From Apostichopus japonicus (lineage: Eukaryota > Echinodermata > Holothuroidea > Aspidochirotida > Stichopodidae), in assembly GCF_037975245.1 (NCBI RefSeq), contig NC_092571.1, forward strand, positions 10,861,917-10,921,916: a stretch of 60,000 nucleotides of DNA. Direction: 5' to 3'. Below the pieces are notes generated by a model. The model made no database searches. It had not been told where the DNA came from and worked only from the letters and a program-made list of their open reading frames with translations. Both the position numbers and the translations under genes were made by a program. Positions 49,748 through 60,000 of this stretch are shown here, one piece after another (the stretch's first letter is position 1; every line of letters starts with the position of its first letter).

Positions 49748-52404
49748 CATATATAACACTTTCACAAAAATAGACCCTAAATGTATTCTCAAGCTCAAAC
49801 TTATTAACAATAACTCAATCGTTAAGGCTAGACGAAAGTTTTGGTCGAATAGTAAGGATTTTGTTATATATAACTCTCTTAAGTTGTAAAAAATGTCTCC
49901 TTAACGTTTTTTTTTACTAGGGACTACGTACTGTACATACGTAAACTGTTATGGATGTACACACGTTATTTACATAAATACATACTGAAAAAAGTGTATT
50001 GTACTGTACATACGGTTCAATACACTATATACACTAAGATTGTATCCTCGTACTCGACGATTTTTTCCACGGAGACGGAACACGTCTTTCAAAGAGAGGA
50101 ACAATATTTTAAGCAGGGGTGGTGAAAATGGGAATATATGGGGTCGTGGTTTAGTTGTGTATGACGGAGGGGTATACTAAGTCACTTCGCGATTTCCTTT
50201 CGAAGAAAGGTGTATATTAAGCTCAATTACGAAAGGTAACAATATAATATAATATAATATATACAATATAAAATAATAATAATAACAAAACTTAAAAAGA
50301 GTAAAATTATATAAGGAATACCCGCCTTCCTATGCAGACGCCCTTTCATATGCCTTACAAAAGGCCCATCTGCAGTCTAGAATCAACCTGTATCGTTTCT
50401 CACAATGCATTAGTACTTGCACAAGGTTATTAAATTGTGTGTAAGATTGGCACACCCCTTCCTCTTAACCCCCCCCCCCCCCCACCCACACACCTATTGA
50501 GGTGAATCGCACACACAAATTTGGCGGCAATGTGCGGATATTTTGAAAGGTAGTTATAATTATTCATGTAACAAAGCAAGAAATATGTACCAATATAAAC
50601 TCACACGTCAAGTGTCACTGGGGCTAGTGACTGAGAAGATTTAATGCTATAAAAATCGATTTGAAAATAATGGCCTAATGGGAAACTTACGACATGTAGT
50701 ATGGAAATATAGCATATCTTGAAACAAGTACATATAAAAATTACTAACACAAGATAGGGGTTGAAAACGGCAGTTCTGACTGATTGGTCAATAATGAAGC
50801 AATGTCACAAATTGAGTAGAAGATTCATATCAACATTAGGTTCAGAATGTAATAAACCTATACGAAAAAAAGGAGAACAAATCAAACAACGAAGAACACA
50901 TCTGTCACTTACAAGAGCAGGGTACAATTTCGCGAGTTCGAATGTAGGCTATCCTACCAATATGAAGACACAGTACAAGAACTTCAACAACACATTCAAG
51001 TATAAGCTTGATAATAAATGTAATTCTTCAAAGTTACACAAAGTTTCGTCTTCCTTTAATTAATAAGTGGATATAATGCTAAACTATCAATATTAACCAG
51101 GTAAAAGCATTTAGCTCAGGTACTACGCAACGTTGAAACCATTTGCGCGAGATTAACAAATGTTGGGTGTGTTTCTATGTTGATTTGTTAGTATTTTGAT
51201 AGTAAGATCACCTAGACATTGAGCAATTCTATGGCATGCTGAATCTACATGTATACCTGTCTATGAAGGGCTGGCACATCCCTACTACATAGCCACCATC
51301 ACTGTACTAGATCTGAATAGTTCCCTGGATAACAAAGGCTCGTTTACTCACACAAAAGATGGCCCAGGTAACTATCACCATAGTAAAATACAATGGCCTA
51401 TCAACTCTTATGTGACAACATCTCTGCTCCTCTTCCAATGGCACACAAACACTCTACACTGAGAAATAAGAAAGTGCCTATTCAAACAATAATACATATC
51501 TAGATTTGTCTTGAGAATATTATGTTCACACGCCCCCTCAATGTCTTCAAGAAATGAATAAACTGATTCAAGCAATTTAACTTCATGTGTCATGTTGCAA
51601 CTTTCATTTGTTCTATTAGCACTCATTGCTCATCGTTCATTAACTTCATCCTTCCTGTGCACCCTTTCTTCCGCTACTCTCGTTCATTACATTGGTGTGC
51701 ACATACAGATTAATAAACATTATTATGTAGCTTTTAAACCTTTTAAACTGTTCTCTGTATTTCCCAAACTTCTTCTGAGAGAGAAGTCTTCGTTCCTTTC
51801 CAGATACTTAACGAATTATCTAGTAGATATAATCTTGTGTGGGAAGCATTAGGTCTTCTTTCTTATTGCATGATAATAACCCATTTACATGCTGGCAGCT
51901 TTTGTGGTTTGTTTAAGGCATTTATTCAAATATTGCCAAGTATGAATCAAATAACATAACAATTTCTATGAGAGTCAGAGAGTTTTCAAGCAGTGATGAA
52001 GTTTCATATCGACCTATATTGTCTATGAAGGGACATACAAGAAGCAAATTTAACTATGCATGGCATTTAATTTAACTGAACAGTTTTCAACACATCACCT
52101 AACACTTACTGTAACACTTACTTGGAATACTCTTTGTTGTCTGGTCAGTTATCATACTGTGAAATTGTTTCTCCACTAAGTTTTCGTCACTTTTTGTCCA
52201 CTTGGTATATGTTCACACTAACCCCCCCCCCCCCCCAAATAAAAGACAATATAAAAAACTTATCTAGCCTGTTTTATCTGTACTAAAATGAATTGGTTGG
52301 AAACAATGATTAATTGAGAGAAGAGAATGAACTCTGGAAGCAGTTTGGCGAAGTAAACCTTGTGAAGAACCAGGTAGAGCTAATGTTGAAAGTGAATTAA
52401 TATT
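49747..52404. other. non-coding, nothing recognised
   Basis: AT-rich. C-runs lie near 50469 and 52220. No coding frame, TIR pair or RNA gene can be supported; it should include the SRCR promoter region at its left edge. Confidence 0.4.
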
Positions 52405-52950
52405 TTTGTTTGTTTGTAGCAATCCATTGATAAATACACTAACTGGATAGGAGAGTAAAAGTAGTGGAATGCTTTAAGCTACAGAGATGCCTAGATCCAA
52501 GTTAGTAGGCTAGCCTTTGTTTGACCAAACAGAACAGCGTAAGTGCTTAAACTTTAACTGTTATGCCAATAACCCTAGTTCTTATATATTACATCAACAG
52601 TTAAGTTAGGCCTAAGTGAGGTAAGACCTCAACTTAACAAGCTGATGATCTTACAATGCAACTACGGTTTGGTGTTCAGGACTATTGGTTTACTTTCCCG
52701 ATTACTTTGCGCTCAATGAAGTAGGCTAGCAACTACAAGAGCTTACTAAAGTTCTGAGTGCACTGTGTATCTGTCGATAATCTTGTAATGTAGTACTGAA
52801 ATAACATTTGGAATACTTCAATTCATGATATAAACTGCAAGACAAATGTAGGTTTCATGCAATGTTACCGACCATGAAAGTGAAAGATGGATGTTCCTAT
52901 CTGCAAAATGAGTTGTTGAAAAAGGTAACTGCTGTTTACTGTTTATCTTT
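52405..52950 (-). repeat. right copy of the inverted repeat flanking the SRCR locus
   Basis: Inverse of 21336-21962 (see there), with mismatches and a few indels. Confidence 0.7.
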
Positions 52951-52957
52951 TAGGCTT

Positions 52958-53116
52958 CAATCGTCGACAAAAATAGATGGGACACCCCACTCCCCGTATC
53001 AATGTTGCAGTTTCTGAGCGCTTTTGGCTAAAACATTGAACGGGGGGAAGGGGGTGCGCTTAAGCCAATATCGCTCGTTGCTGCTCATACTGTCCCATCA
53101 TTTTTGTCGAGGATTG
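52958..53116. mobile_element. 159-bp MITE with ~24-bp inverted ends
   Basis: CAATCGTCGACAAAAAT...GATGGGACA at the left and TGTCCCATC...TTTTTGTCGAGGATTG at the right are inverse with one mismatch and one indel. No clear target duplication. Confidence 0.7.
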
Positions 53117-53179
53117 TCTGAATGGCTGTACATTGGGGTATATATCGAGGTCTAAGCTGCCCCAAGCGTTGCGCGATAG

Positions 53180-53500
53180 CAATAGTTGTTAATATTTCCT
53201 CGTAAAATTATTATAACTCGCAATTGCTGATTTATTCGAGGAATTAGGTCGAACCGAATATTCAATAGGCATGCATCTTTCAGCGAATAAAGCGAATAAC
53301 TTCACAAGAAAAACATAATATTTTCGATCCGTTTCTTTCATTTATTTCGTATGTATCTTATATTGGTTTCTTACTGATGTATCACATTATATGTCATAAT
53401 ATATACATATTACACTTAATTCCGTGTGAGAGGAAAATAGTAAATAAATGATAGCATGATTTTAACAGAAATTCTTGAGTTTTTCTTTATAAACTCTCAG
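53180..53500 (+). repeat. 321-bp direct repeat, copy 1
   Basis: CAATAGTTGTTAATATTTCC to TTTATAAACTCTCAG. Nearly identical to 57557-57878, while flanks differ. No inverted ends. Confidence 0.85.
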
Positions 53501-53908
53501 GATAAGAACAAGAATAATGTTAATTAGTGTCCGGTGTAAATGTTATTGTGGGGTGTGGGCTGGGTGGGTGGGGGGGGGGGGCGCTTCAGGCAAGAAGGGT
53601 TTCACAATTTCAATGTGCTGCAATACAATAGCCCCAGAAAATTATGTCACAAAGTTTAGTTGTATATATAGGTTGTCAGGGCAACCCTGGGCAGGAAGCA
53701 ACTTGTGGATGTACAATGACGGATTTCTAAATTGAGGTGTCAATAGTATTGTTTAGCTCCTAAACAACGGAAAGCCGCCCATTGTATGATGCATGTAAGC
53801 CTTTAATACATCGTTTAGTGGTGTAAGAATTCTCCAAAGTGTTAGTTTATAGACATACAGCCTCATTGCTACACACGAAACATCTACAACAACGACACCA
53901 TTTCACGA

Positions 53909-55014
53909 ATGGCTTCTTATTCTCTCATTTCACCGGAGAGTAAGGCATATGCGCGCCTATTGCGCGAAAGAGAAAACCTTTCAGTTCGTCAAGTTGCCAA
54001 GTTAACAGGAATTTTGAAGACTTCGGTATCAAGGATTTGCAGTAAACGTTTATTGCGGGGCGAGGCTCGACCAAGTACTCATGGAGAGGGACCGGTTCGA
54101 AAGAGGGGGCGGCCACCCAAGTTGAGCGTTCGTCAAAAGCGTGCTATTTTGAAGGAACTTAGAAAAAACAAGGAGTGAGGGACAGTTTTCTGTGAGAACT
54201 CTCAGGACAAAGTGTGAGTTACATACAGTGTCGGAGAGAACAATATCTCGATTTCTCAACAAGAGTGGTTATAAGTACTATCAAGCCAGAAAGAAGGGTC
54301 TCCTATTTCCCAAGGACCTGCATCAACGTTGGAAATTCGCCAGAGGAATTAAACGGTCTCGAGGTGAGGCATTCTGGACTAAAGATATATCTTTTTATTT
54401 TGATGCCACCGCATTTCATTATAAGAGCCACCCACGACAGCACGCAAACACTTTAAGTAGGCGTGTTTGGCGTAAGAAAAGTGAGGGGTTATCATTCGGT
54501 TGCACGGCCAAAGGGAGTAAGGTCGGGAGTGGCGGAAAAGTTGTAAGGGTGTATGCCGCCATCTCATATGGAAACGCGTGGTGTTAGCTAAACCTACCGC
54601 AAGTTAGCTGGCAAGCGTTTTTCGAAATTTATGAAAAAGGAATTCCCGGCAGTCTTCCAAAAATGTGAAGCAACCCATAACACTCCACGGGTTTTTCTTC
54701 AAGATGGCGACCCTTCTCAGAACTCAAAGAAAGCTATCAAAACACTAAGTCGCATGGATGCAACCATTTTTAAGATCCCTCCTAGGAGCCCCGACTTAAA
54801 TCCAATAGAAAATATCTTCAAACTTTTGGGGCATCAACTGAAGTACAATGCCATCGAGAACAATATTGAATTTGAGACATTACGAGCTTTCAGAAGTCGA
54901 GTTGTTACAACTCTCCTCCAGATGCCGCGTGCTATCATTGACAAAACAATCGCTTCAATGGGTAAACGAATTGATGAAATCATTCGAAGAAAAGGAGAGA
55001 GACTGAAATATTAG
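53909..55014 (+). pseudogene. Tc1-like (DD34E) transposase, two frameshifts
   Basis: The N-terminus (from MASYSLISPE) has a helix-turn-helix (LSVRQVAKLTGILKTSVSRI), an AT-hook-like KRGRPPKL and a second HTH (TVSERTISRFLNKSGY). The catalytic D is in FYFDATAFHY, the second in FLQDGDPSQN, and E in SPDLNPIENIF, with 34 residues between the last two. Frameshifts fall near 54175 and 54590. It ends at a TAG at 55012-55014. The transposase would cut and paste a TA-flanked element; TIRs were not found, so the copy is probably an isolated remnant. Confidence 0.85.
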
Positions 55015-55051
55015 TATTTTGACTGTAATGTGCTATCCATGCTATGCTTTC

Positions 55052-55240
55052 CAGGCGCGTATCCAGGATATTCAAACCCGGGGGGCGCGAATTACTATCT
55101 AAGCGGAGCGCCACCATCGGTTGGCGCGCAGCGTACAAGAAAATTTCTGGTTTTGATACCCCCCAGATCACCGGAAACGGCACTTCTGAGGGCTTGAAAT
55201 GACCAACCAGATGTACACTTTTTGCCTGAGAACCAAGTAT
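55052..55240 (+). repeat. GCGC-core interspersed repeat with CAGGCGCGTATCCAGG end
   Basis: The left end is the same as at 34266. The core AAGCGGAGCGCCACC...GGTTGGCGCG is at 55098-55136, followed by CCAGATCACCGGAAACGG. The right end is not defined. Confidence 0.65.
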
Positions 55241-55710
55241 ATCCTAATAGTTTTTTTTTCCATCCATAACCTTTTTGAAGATTGTCAACCCGGCACACAT
55301 CATGTTCGACCTGATCGCATCTCCTGTGGGTCTTTGCTTTTGTAGGTGATTCTACGTCGCGGCCCACAATACCCGTCAGCCCCACTTTTCAAGGTTTTAA
55401 GCCCCATATTTGTTCAGAATTTGAAAATTTACATTTCTCGTGAATAAACTCACTTGAAAACATACCCGTAATGTTGTACAAAATTTCATCTATGGACAAC
55501 CAATATAGAAAAACTTCCTTGAACCCCTAACAGACCGGTCAAAATTGCACGAGTAGAGGGAAGTGTGATGCAGAATGTTGGTGAGAAATTTTCTAAAATT
55601 CAGACACAGTTAATTTATTGGTGTAGAAATATTAAAACCTCTTATAACGGCTATTATAAAACTTGGTTGAAGGAAATGAAAAAATAGTAGATATTTCCGA
55701 AACCGAACAC
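55241..55710. other. non-coding, nothing recognised
   Basis: No coding frame or repeat ends seen. Confidence 0.4.
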
Positions 55711-55716
55711 TATACA

Positions 55717-56400
55717 CATAGGCGTAGGAGGCGCGGCGGAAGTGGCGGAGCTAGGGGTATTGGTCAGGAGGGGCGAGAATGGTCTGTAGGGGCGCTTTCA
55801 ACACTATCTAAGCGGAGCGCCACCACTGGTTGGCGCGTAGCGTACAGAAAATTTTTGAGTAAAGATACTCCCTAGATCGCCGGAAATGAGCCTTCCGGGC
55901 CTGGCTAATTTGCAGATAAACGAAGAATAAATAGGTGTCATCTCCAAATTACACAAACAAAATGTGACAAATGTCAATAAGTAGATGAGAGCGCAATAAA
56001 AAAAGTCAATAATCACGAATAAGTAAAAAGTGGTAAAGAGCTGAAAAAGTCCATTTGAGTCCGTCAGGGGGGGGGGACATGCGCCCCCTGACCGTATGGA
56101 CGCTCCGCCACTGCGCGGCGGGGGTGCAGCCCCTAATTCGCCATTACTATGTAAAAAAGAGTTTTGACATAATTGGACCTCCATGCTTTGTATACATCTA
56201 CATGAGACATGTCGTTGTTTACATTAGCATCCCGCGGTATACTGCGCAATTTGAACGGACCGTACGGTACATGATGGCATGCGATGTAATAACCGTTCAA
56301 TGCTTATATGATATCGACATTGACACGTTGAACGTGAAAATTTTTGGTTATTTTTTCAGGCAAGTTGGACAGTTTTGAGGCTTTTCATCCTGGAACGCCA
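55717..56400 (+). repeat. element with CATAGGCGTAGGAGG end, holding a MITE
   Basis: The left end resembles the MITE at 15627, and the sequence after the inner MITE (GGGGTGCAGCCCC) resembles its next 40 bases. The right boundary is uncertain. Confidence 0.5.
55732..56121. mobile_element. MITE, CAGTGGCGGAGC family, copy 3
   Basis: The element is 55740-56113 (374 bp); its first base is A rather than C. CGCGGCGG is duplicated perfectly on both sides. It has about 40 bases more than the other copies, around 55918-55965. Confidence 0.92.
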
Positions 56401-56454
56401 TTTTCATGCTCACTGACATGATGTGATATCTGCTGTTTGCGTTACAAATTCGAA

Positions 56455-56730
56455 CAGGCGCGTAGCGAGGAATTTGCCAAGGGAGGGGCGAAGCCTGTAG
56501 GCAAATTATCTCAGAGTAGCGCCACCATGAGTTGGCGCGAAGCGTACAAGCAAATTTTGGCCGAAAATGTCTCCCAGATCGCTGGAAATGACACTTCCCA
56601 GGCCTTGTAAGTTTCATCTAAGCACTTTCTATTTTGAAATTACTTAGCGATATCATTTAAAACAATGCTGAATGTGGGTGGGCGGGCGGTCGCCCCCATC
56701 CCAAAAATCGTCATGTTCCCCGACGACACG
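56455..56730 (+). repeat. GCGC-core interspersed repeat
   Basis: CAGGCGCGTAGCGAGG start, a GTAGCGCCACCATGAGTTGGCG core and CACTTCCCAGGCCTTGTAAG, matching 12150-12330. Confidence 0.65.
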
Positions 56731-56804
56731 GTCGAGTTCGAGACCAGCCACAGTTAGTTTCATAGCACAATTCTACACACGCTTTATGATAGACCATATA
56801 TAGT

Positions 56805-57155
56805 ATATATTTAGATCATTAGTGAGAGAGGAAAATGGAAACGTCAAAAAATGGAGTTGTCGGTGTAAGGGGTAGGGTGAGTCACACTTTTACGAAATCA
56901 TTGATCCGTCACTGGCTACCCTTCAGCGCTGTAATGATGTCACTGTTCCTCTTTCTCTTCCCGTTGTCTTCGCGTTTTTCTTTTACTCCCTCCTTTTCTC
57001 CCTTTTCTCTCTTTCTTCTTTTTCTTTTCTCTTCCTTCCTCTCCTCCTCTTCTTTTTTCCCCTCTTTTTTCCTTTTTTCTTCTCTTTTTTTCTCTCCTCT
57101 TTTTCTTACCCGGGGGGCGCGCGCCCCCAACGCCCCCCCCCTGGATACGCACCTG
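56805..57155 (-). repeat. polypyrimidine element, inverse copy of 34266-34612
   Basis: CATTAGTGAGAGAGG at one end and CCTGGATACGCACCTG at the other, with about 150 bp of almost pure pyrimidine and a GGGGGGCGCGCGCCCCC block. Confidence 0.7.
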
Positions 57156-57556
57156 CTTTCATATTATGATCTGCCACATGAGGGCGGTAATCTCCCGAAC
57201 TGTTGGTGAACATTGTACGATTTACCAACGATGGACCCCATATTTTTCGCAAATTTCAGCTCCAGAATACCAATATTCCGATGTTGGAGCACACTCAGTT
57301 ACAGTTCAAGTTTCTTTAAATCATCACGTTCGTGAAAATTGGACAAACATATACAAAATCGCCGATATACGACGGTTAACCATTTATTGACGATAAAAGG
57401 CTTTGGTGAACTTATGCTTTTTTACTATTTCAACGGTTGACCATCCATCCACATTGAAATACTGTGTAGGTCAATGGTATACCGTGCTCGGGTCAAGTGT
57501 GTATCGTGGCGGTCTTTCACTAGGATGTCAGTCGAACTTAATATTCAATAGGCACG

Positions 57557-57878
57557 CAATAGTTGTTAATATTTCCTCGTAAAATTATTATAACTCGCAA
57601 TTGCTGATTCATTCGAGGAATTAGGTCGAACCGAATATTCAATAGGCACGCATCTTTCAGCGAATAAAGCGAATAATTTCACAAGAAAAACATAATATTT
57701 TCGATCCGTTTCTTTCATTTATTTCGTATGTATCTTATACTGTTTTCTTACTGATGTATCACATTATATGTCCTAATATATATACATATTACACTTAATT
57801 CCGTGTGAGAGGAAATTAGTAATAAATGATAGCATGATTTTAACAGAAATTCTTGAGTTTTTCTTTATAAACTCTCAG
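57557..57878 (+). repeat. 321-bp direct repeat, copy 2
   Basis: Matches 53180-53500 with few differences. Just upstream, AATATTCAATAGGCACGCA repeats part of its interior. Confidence 0.85.
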
Positions 57879-57895
57879 TTTAGTGATGGTGGAAC

Positions 57896-58045
57896 CCCTC
57901 CCCCTCCCCTCCCCTCCCGGAACCCCTCCCCCTCCCCTCCCCTCCCCTTCCTATCCCCATCCCTTTCCCTCTCCCACCCCTCCCTCAACTCATTCCCCTC
58001 CCACACCTCTCACTCCCTGTCACTACCACACCCCTCCCAACGCTA
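57896..58045. repeat. C-rich repeat, copy A, 3' of the Rep gene
   Basis: CCCTCCCCTCC runs followed by CCACCCCTCCCTCAACTCAT and CACTCCCTGTCACTACCACA; near-identical to 58820-58965. Confidence 0.8.
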
Positions 58046-58801
58046 CTCGACGACGTAGTTTGAATAATAGTGTAACCAAATATGGAGGGTTGGATTAAGT
58101 TAGAATAAACTTGGCAAAACATGGTCCACATGGGGGACATCAACCTGTTCGTTGGCTTGGATTTGCGAGCGGAAGGTAAATTATCGCCATCGAATCGTCA
58201 TCATCTCCGTTTCTCTTTCTTCAATTTGGGCCCCCTTTATGTATATCAGTGGATTCTTGCCAGTTGCGAACACTGGTGTTGAACCACTAAGGACAAAATC
58301 TTGGGAGAAGTGTGTTTTTGGATCGGGTAGATGTACCATTTGACCTTCTAATAGAAGCAGGAGATCATGCCACGGCATGATCTGCGGACTCCATCTGAAG
58401 TCATTTAGGAAAATGACTTCAGCTTTCTTAGCACCAACCCACGCGAAGCTCGTTGAAGCGGGATTGGAAAATACTTTAAAGATTTGGGCCAGAGGCGCCA
58501 GAATAAACGTTTTGCCGCAATTCGCGGGACCAGTTATAAAAAATTATAAAAATTTACCCGGCCCTTCTCGAGGACGTCGACAACAGCCCGTTGAAATGTA
58601 CTGGCGGGAATATCATTCCGACGCAAAATGTCTTCCGCGATTTTGGACCATAGCCCGTTGCAGCTTTCGGGACGAGATTTCTTTCCTCGCTCCAGCTTAC
58701 TCTCGGCGTCGTGTAGTTCCCACGCGACCTATCGAAAAAGACCTTTATATAGTGACAAATATAGTGAATTCGAGGAATTAGGTCGAACCTAATATTCAAT
58801 A

Positions 58802-58822
58802 GGCACGCAATAGTTGCGTGCC
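58802..58822. repeat. perfect 9-bp stem, 3-nt loop hairpin in the Rep intron
   Basis: GGCACGCAA - TAG - TTGCGTGCC. The left half is also present at 57551-57559, where the right half is not. Confidence 0.8.
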
Positions 58823-58965
58823 CTCCCCCTCCCCTTCCCCTCCCCCTCCCCTCCCCTCCCCTTCCTATCCCCACCGGTTTCCCTCTCCCACCCCTCCCTC
58901 AACTCATTCCTCTCCCACACCTCCCACTCCCTGTCACTACCACACCCCTCCAAACGCTACTCTAC
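58820..58965. repeat. C-rich repeat, copy B, in the Rep intron
   Basis: Direct repeat of 57896-58045; the two copies bracket Rep exon 2. Confidence 0.8.
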
Positions 58966-59695
58966 CACGATCCTAACCCACAACTTCATCACGCACGACC
59001 CCCCACCACCAGACCATGGCATGGTGAATGATTTATACCGTATATTCAAAATGTTGGGAAAATGTACTTATGAATTATTGGAAAATGGATTGGCGTACCT
59101 CGATCGCTTTCGCGACACACTTTTGTCCCCGATTCACCACAAATTCAGCCAAGTCGGTATTCCCCTCTCGTTTCTGCATTTCGGCCAAAGCCAGCAGTTC
59201 TGTCCGGGTCTTTATGTTCCGCTTAACTACCATCTGGGACACATCGAACGCGCTAAGCCGTTTGCGCTTTTTTTTTAGTGGCGCACGTGCTGATTGTTCC
59301 CCTGATGCCTGCAGGACCCTAGAGGTACTGGCCGATGTTGTGGCTGGTGGGCTGGCCCCCAGGTCCGGGTGACCTGGGCTTTGCAGGACGCCAGCGTCCT
59401 CTTTAACGACATACTGCCATGCCGTGTAATAATTAGCATGGGTTGAGGAGAAAAGCACCACATTTCCATGCTGGTTTTCTAACAGGCTCTTAACTGTTAA
59501 CCATCGACGTGGCCGATCAAGCTTTACCGCCATGTGATAGTGTTTGCCGCCATCTTGGTGGGTTTCTTGACCACATACCCATTGGATGATATGTGCCCCT
59601 ACCGACTCGAACGAACCTCGTACCTGTTCTGCGAAATTTTCACGCGAAGCGCATAGAGTTTCATCGGCTGGGCTATATGTTATCAAATATACCAT

Positions 59696-60000
59696 CCGAA
59701 CTTGACGTACTCCTATTTTATGAGTTCTATATTAGCCTATATCTATACATATATATGTGTGTATATAAGACTTGCTGATATCATGTGGTGATCTGTATAT
59801 GTCTGGTTGGATTTACACATGACGTGTTAATCTGTCTAATAGCTAACAATTGGCCCTGAAACACATTTACCAAATTTGGGTAATTACTGACGTGTTATAC
59901 TGTCAGTGGCTGGATTATAGGTTTGAAGGTGTAAGATCTTCCTGTTGTGATGAAACGGCTGATGATGCAAGCTTATAAAAGCATTCTATGAACCCTATAT
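59696..60000. other. non-coding window end
   Basis: AT-rich, nothing recognised upstream of the Rep start codon. Confidence 0.4.

Larger units (their letters stand above)
58729..59098 (-). other. GT-AG intron of the Rep-like gene
   Basis: 370 nt. It carries the C-rich copy B and the GC hairpin. Removing it keeps the frame from exon 1 into exon 2, which supports splicing, so the gene has been shaped in a eukaryotic nucleus. Confidence 0.7.
58100..59695 (-). pseudogene. Rep-like gene: HUH endonuclease plus SF3 helicase (CRESS-type), one intron, decayed
   Basis: Exon 1 (59695-59099, 199 codons) starts MVYLITYSPADE (motif I-like), has HYH in a GGKHYHMAVKL context (HUH motif II), YVVKED (motif III, tyrosine with Y-x-x-K), and a basic KKKRKR stretch. 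A GAG|GTACGC donor and a CGATAG|GTC acceptor bound a 370-nt phase-0 intron. Exon 2 (58728 down) has WELHDAESKLERGKK, then after a one-base shift at 58535-58556 the Walker A GPANCGKT, a Walker B-like VIFLNDF, and FATGKNP where motif C would be. TAA at 58181 is followed by further in-frame coding-like sequence to 58100. Domain order matches rolling-circle Reps. It could be an endogenous replicon copy or a Rep-bearing transposon; not expected to work as it stands. Confidence 0.8.

Noticed and set aside
57834-58098. Pro/Ser-rich plus-strand frames over C-rich DNA
   Set aside because: Low-complexity translation; the same DNA is a direct repeat flanking the Rep-like gene.

Overview
The window looks like a repeat-rich stretch of an invertebrate deuterostome genome, most plausibly an echinoderm. 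The reasons are a spliced multi-exon SRCR receptor gene with one phase-1 exon per domain, and a wide mix of eukaryotic mobile elements (DIRS, Penelope-like, CR1/L2-like LINE, Ty3/gypsy, hAT, Tc1, THAP/Kolobok-like, tRNA-derived SINEs). There is no operon-like packing, CRISPR array or rRNA. The species call is inference; the exon and element calls rest on motifs, splice sites and target-site duplications (TSDs) read from the sequence.

Layout. 0.35-7.45 kb is a nest: a THAP-encoding (Kolobok- or P-like) DNA transposon holds a decayed DIRS element (1.5-7.2 kb), whose tyrosine recombinase is split by a 1302-bp element with short TIRs and six copies of a 16-bp motif. 7.5-13.3 kb is mostly non-coding with one possible exon. 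13.3-14.0 kb is the 3' end of a Penelope-like element. 14.3-21.2 kb is a LINE carrying a SINE, which carries a 1345-bp element with 10-bp TSDs, which carries two MITEs; a further hAT-like element sits in its ORF1.

22.4-48.9 kb (minus strand) is one gene: a signal-peptide exon, five SRCR-domain exons and a transmembrane/cytoplasmic-tail exon, all joined by phase-1 introns. It predicts a type I SRCR scavenger-receptor-like surface protein. Its first SRCR exon is split by a full Ty3/gypsy retrotransposon (36.3-45.6 kb) with intact gag and pol, 768-bp LTRs that look identical, and a 4-bp TSD. The tail exon has an in-frame TAG before a PPSY motif and a frameshift in a homopolymer. This haplotype is therefore probably null, and the insertion is recent. 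The introns contain a 1.8-kb foldback, a hAT remnant, MITEs and many (TA)n arrays. Two inverted ~0.55-0.63 kb repeats at 21.3-22.0 and 52.4-52.95 kb bracket the locus.

52.9-60 kb is a second mobile-element district: a frameshifted Tc1-like DD34E transposase, several MITEs including a family with perfect 8-bp TSDs, and at 58.1-59.7 kb (minus) a decayed Rep-like gene. That gene has an HUH endonuclease exon, a GT-AG intron and an SF3-helicase exon, and resembles the Rep of CRESS-DNA replicons. It is the least ordinary item in the window.
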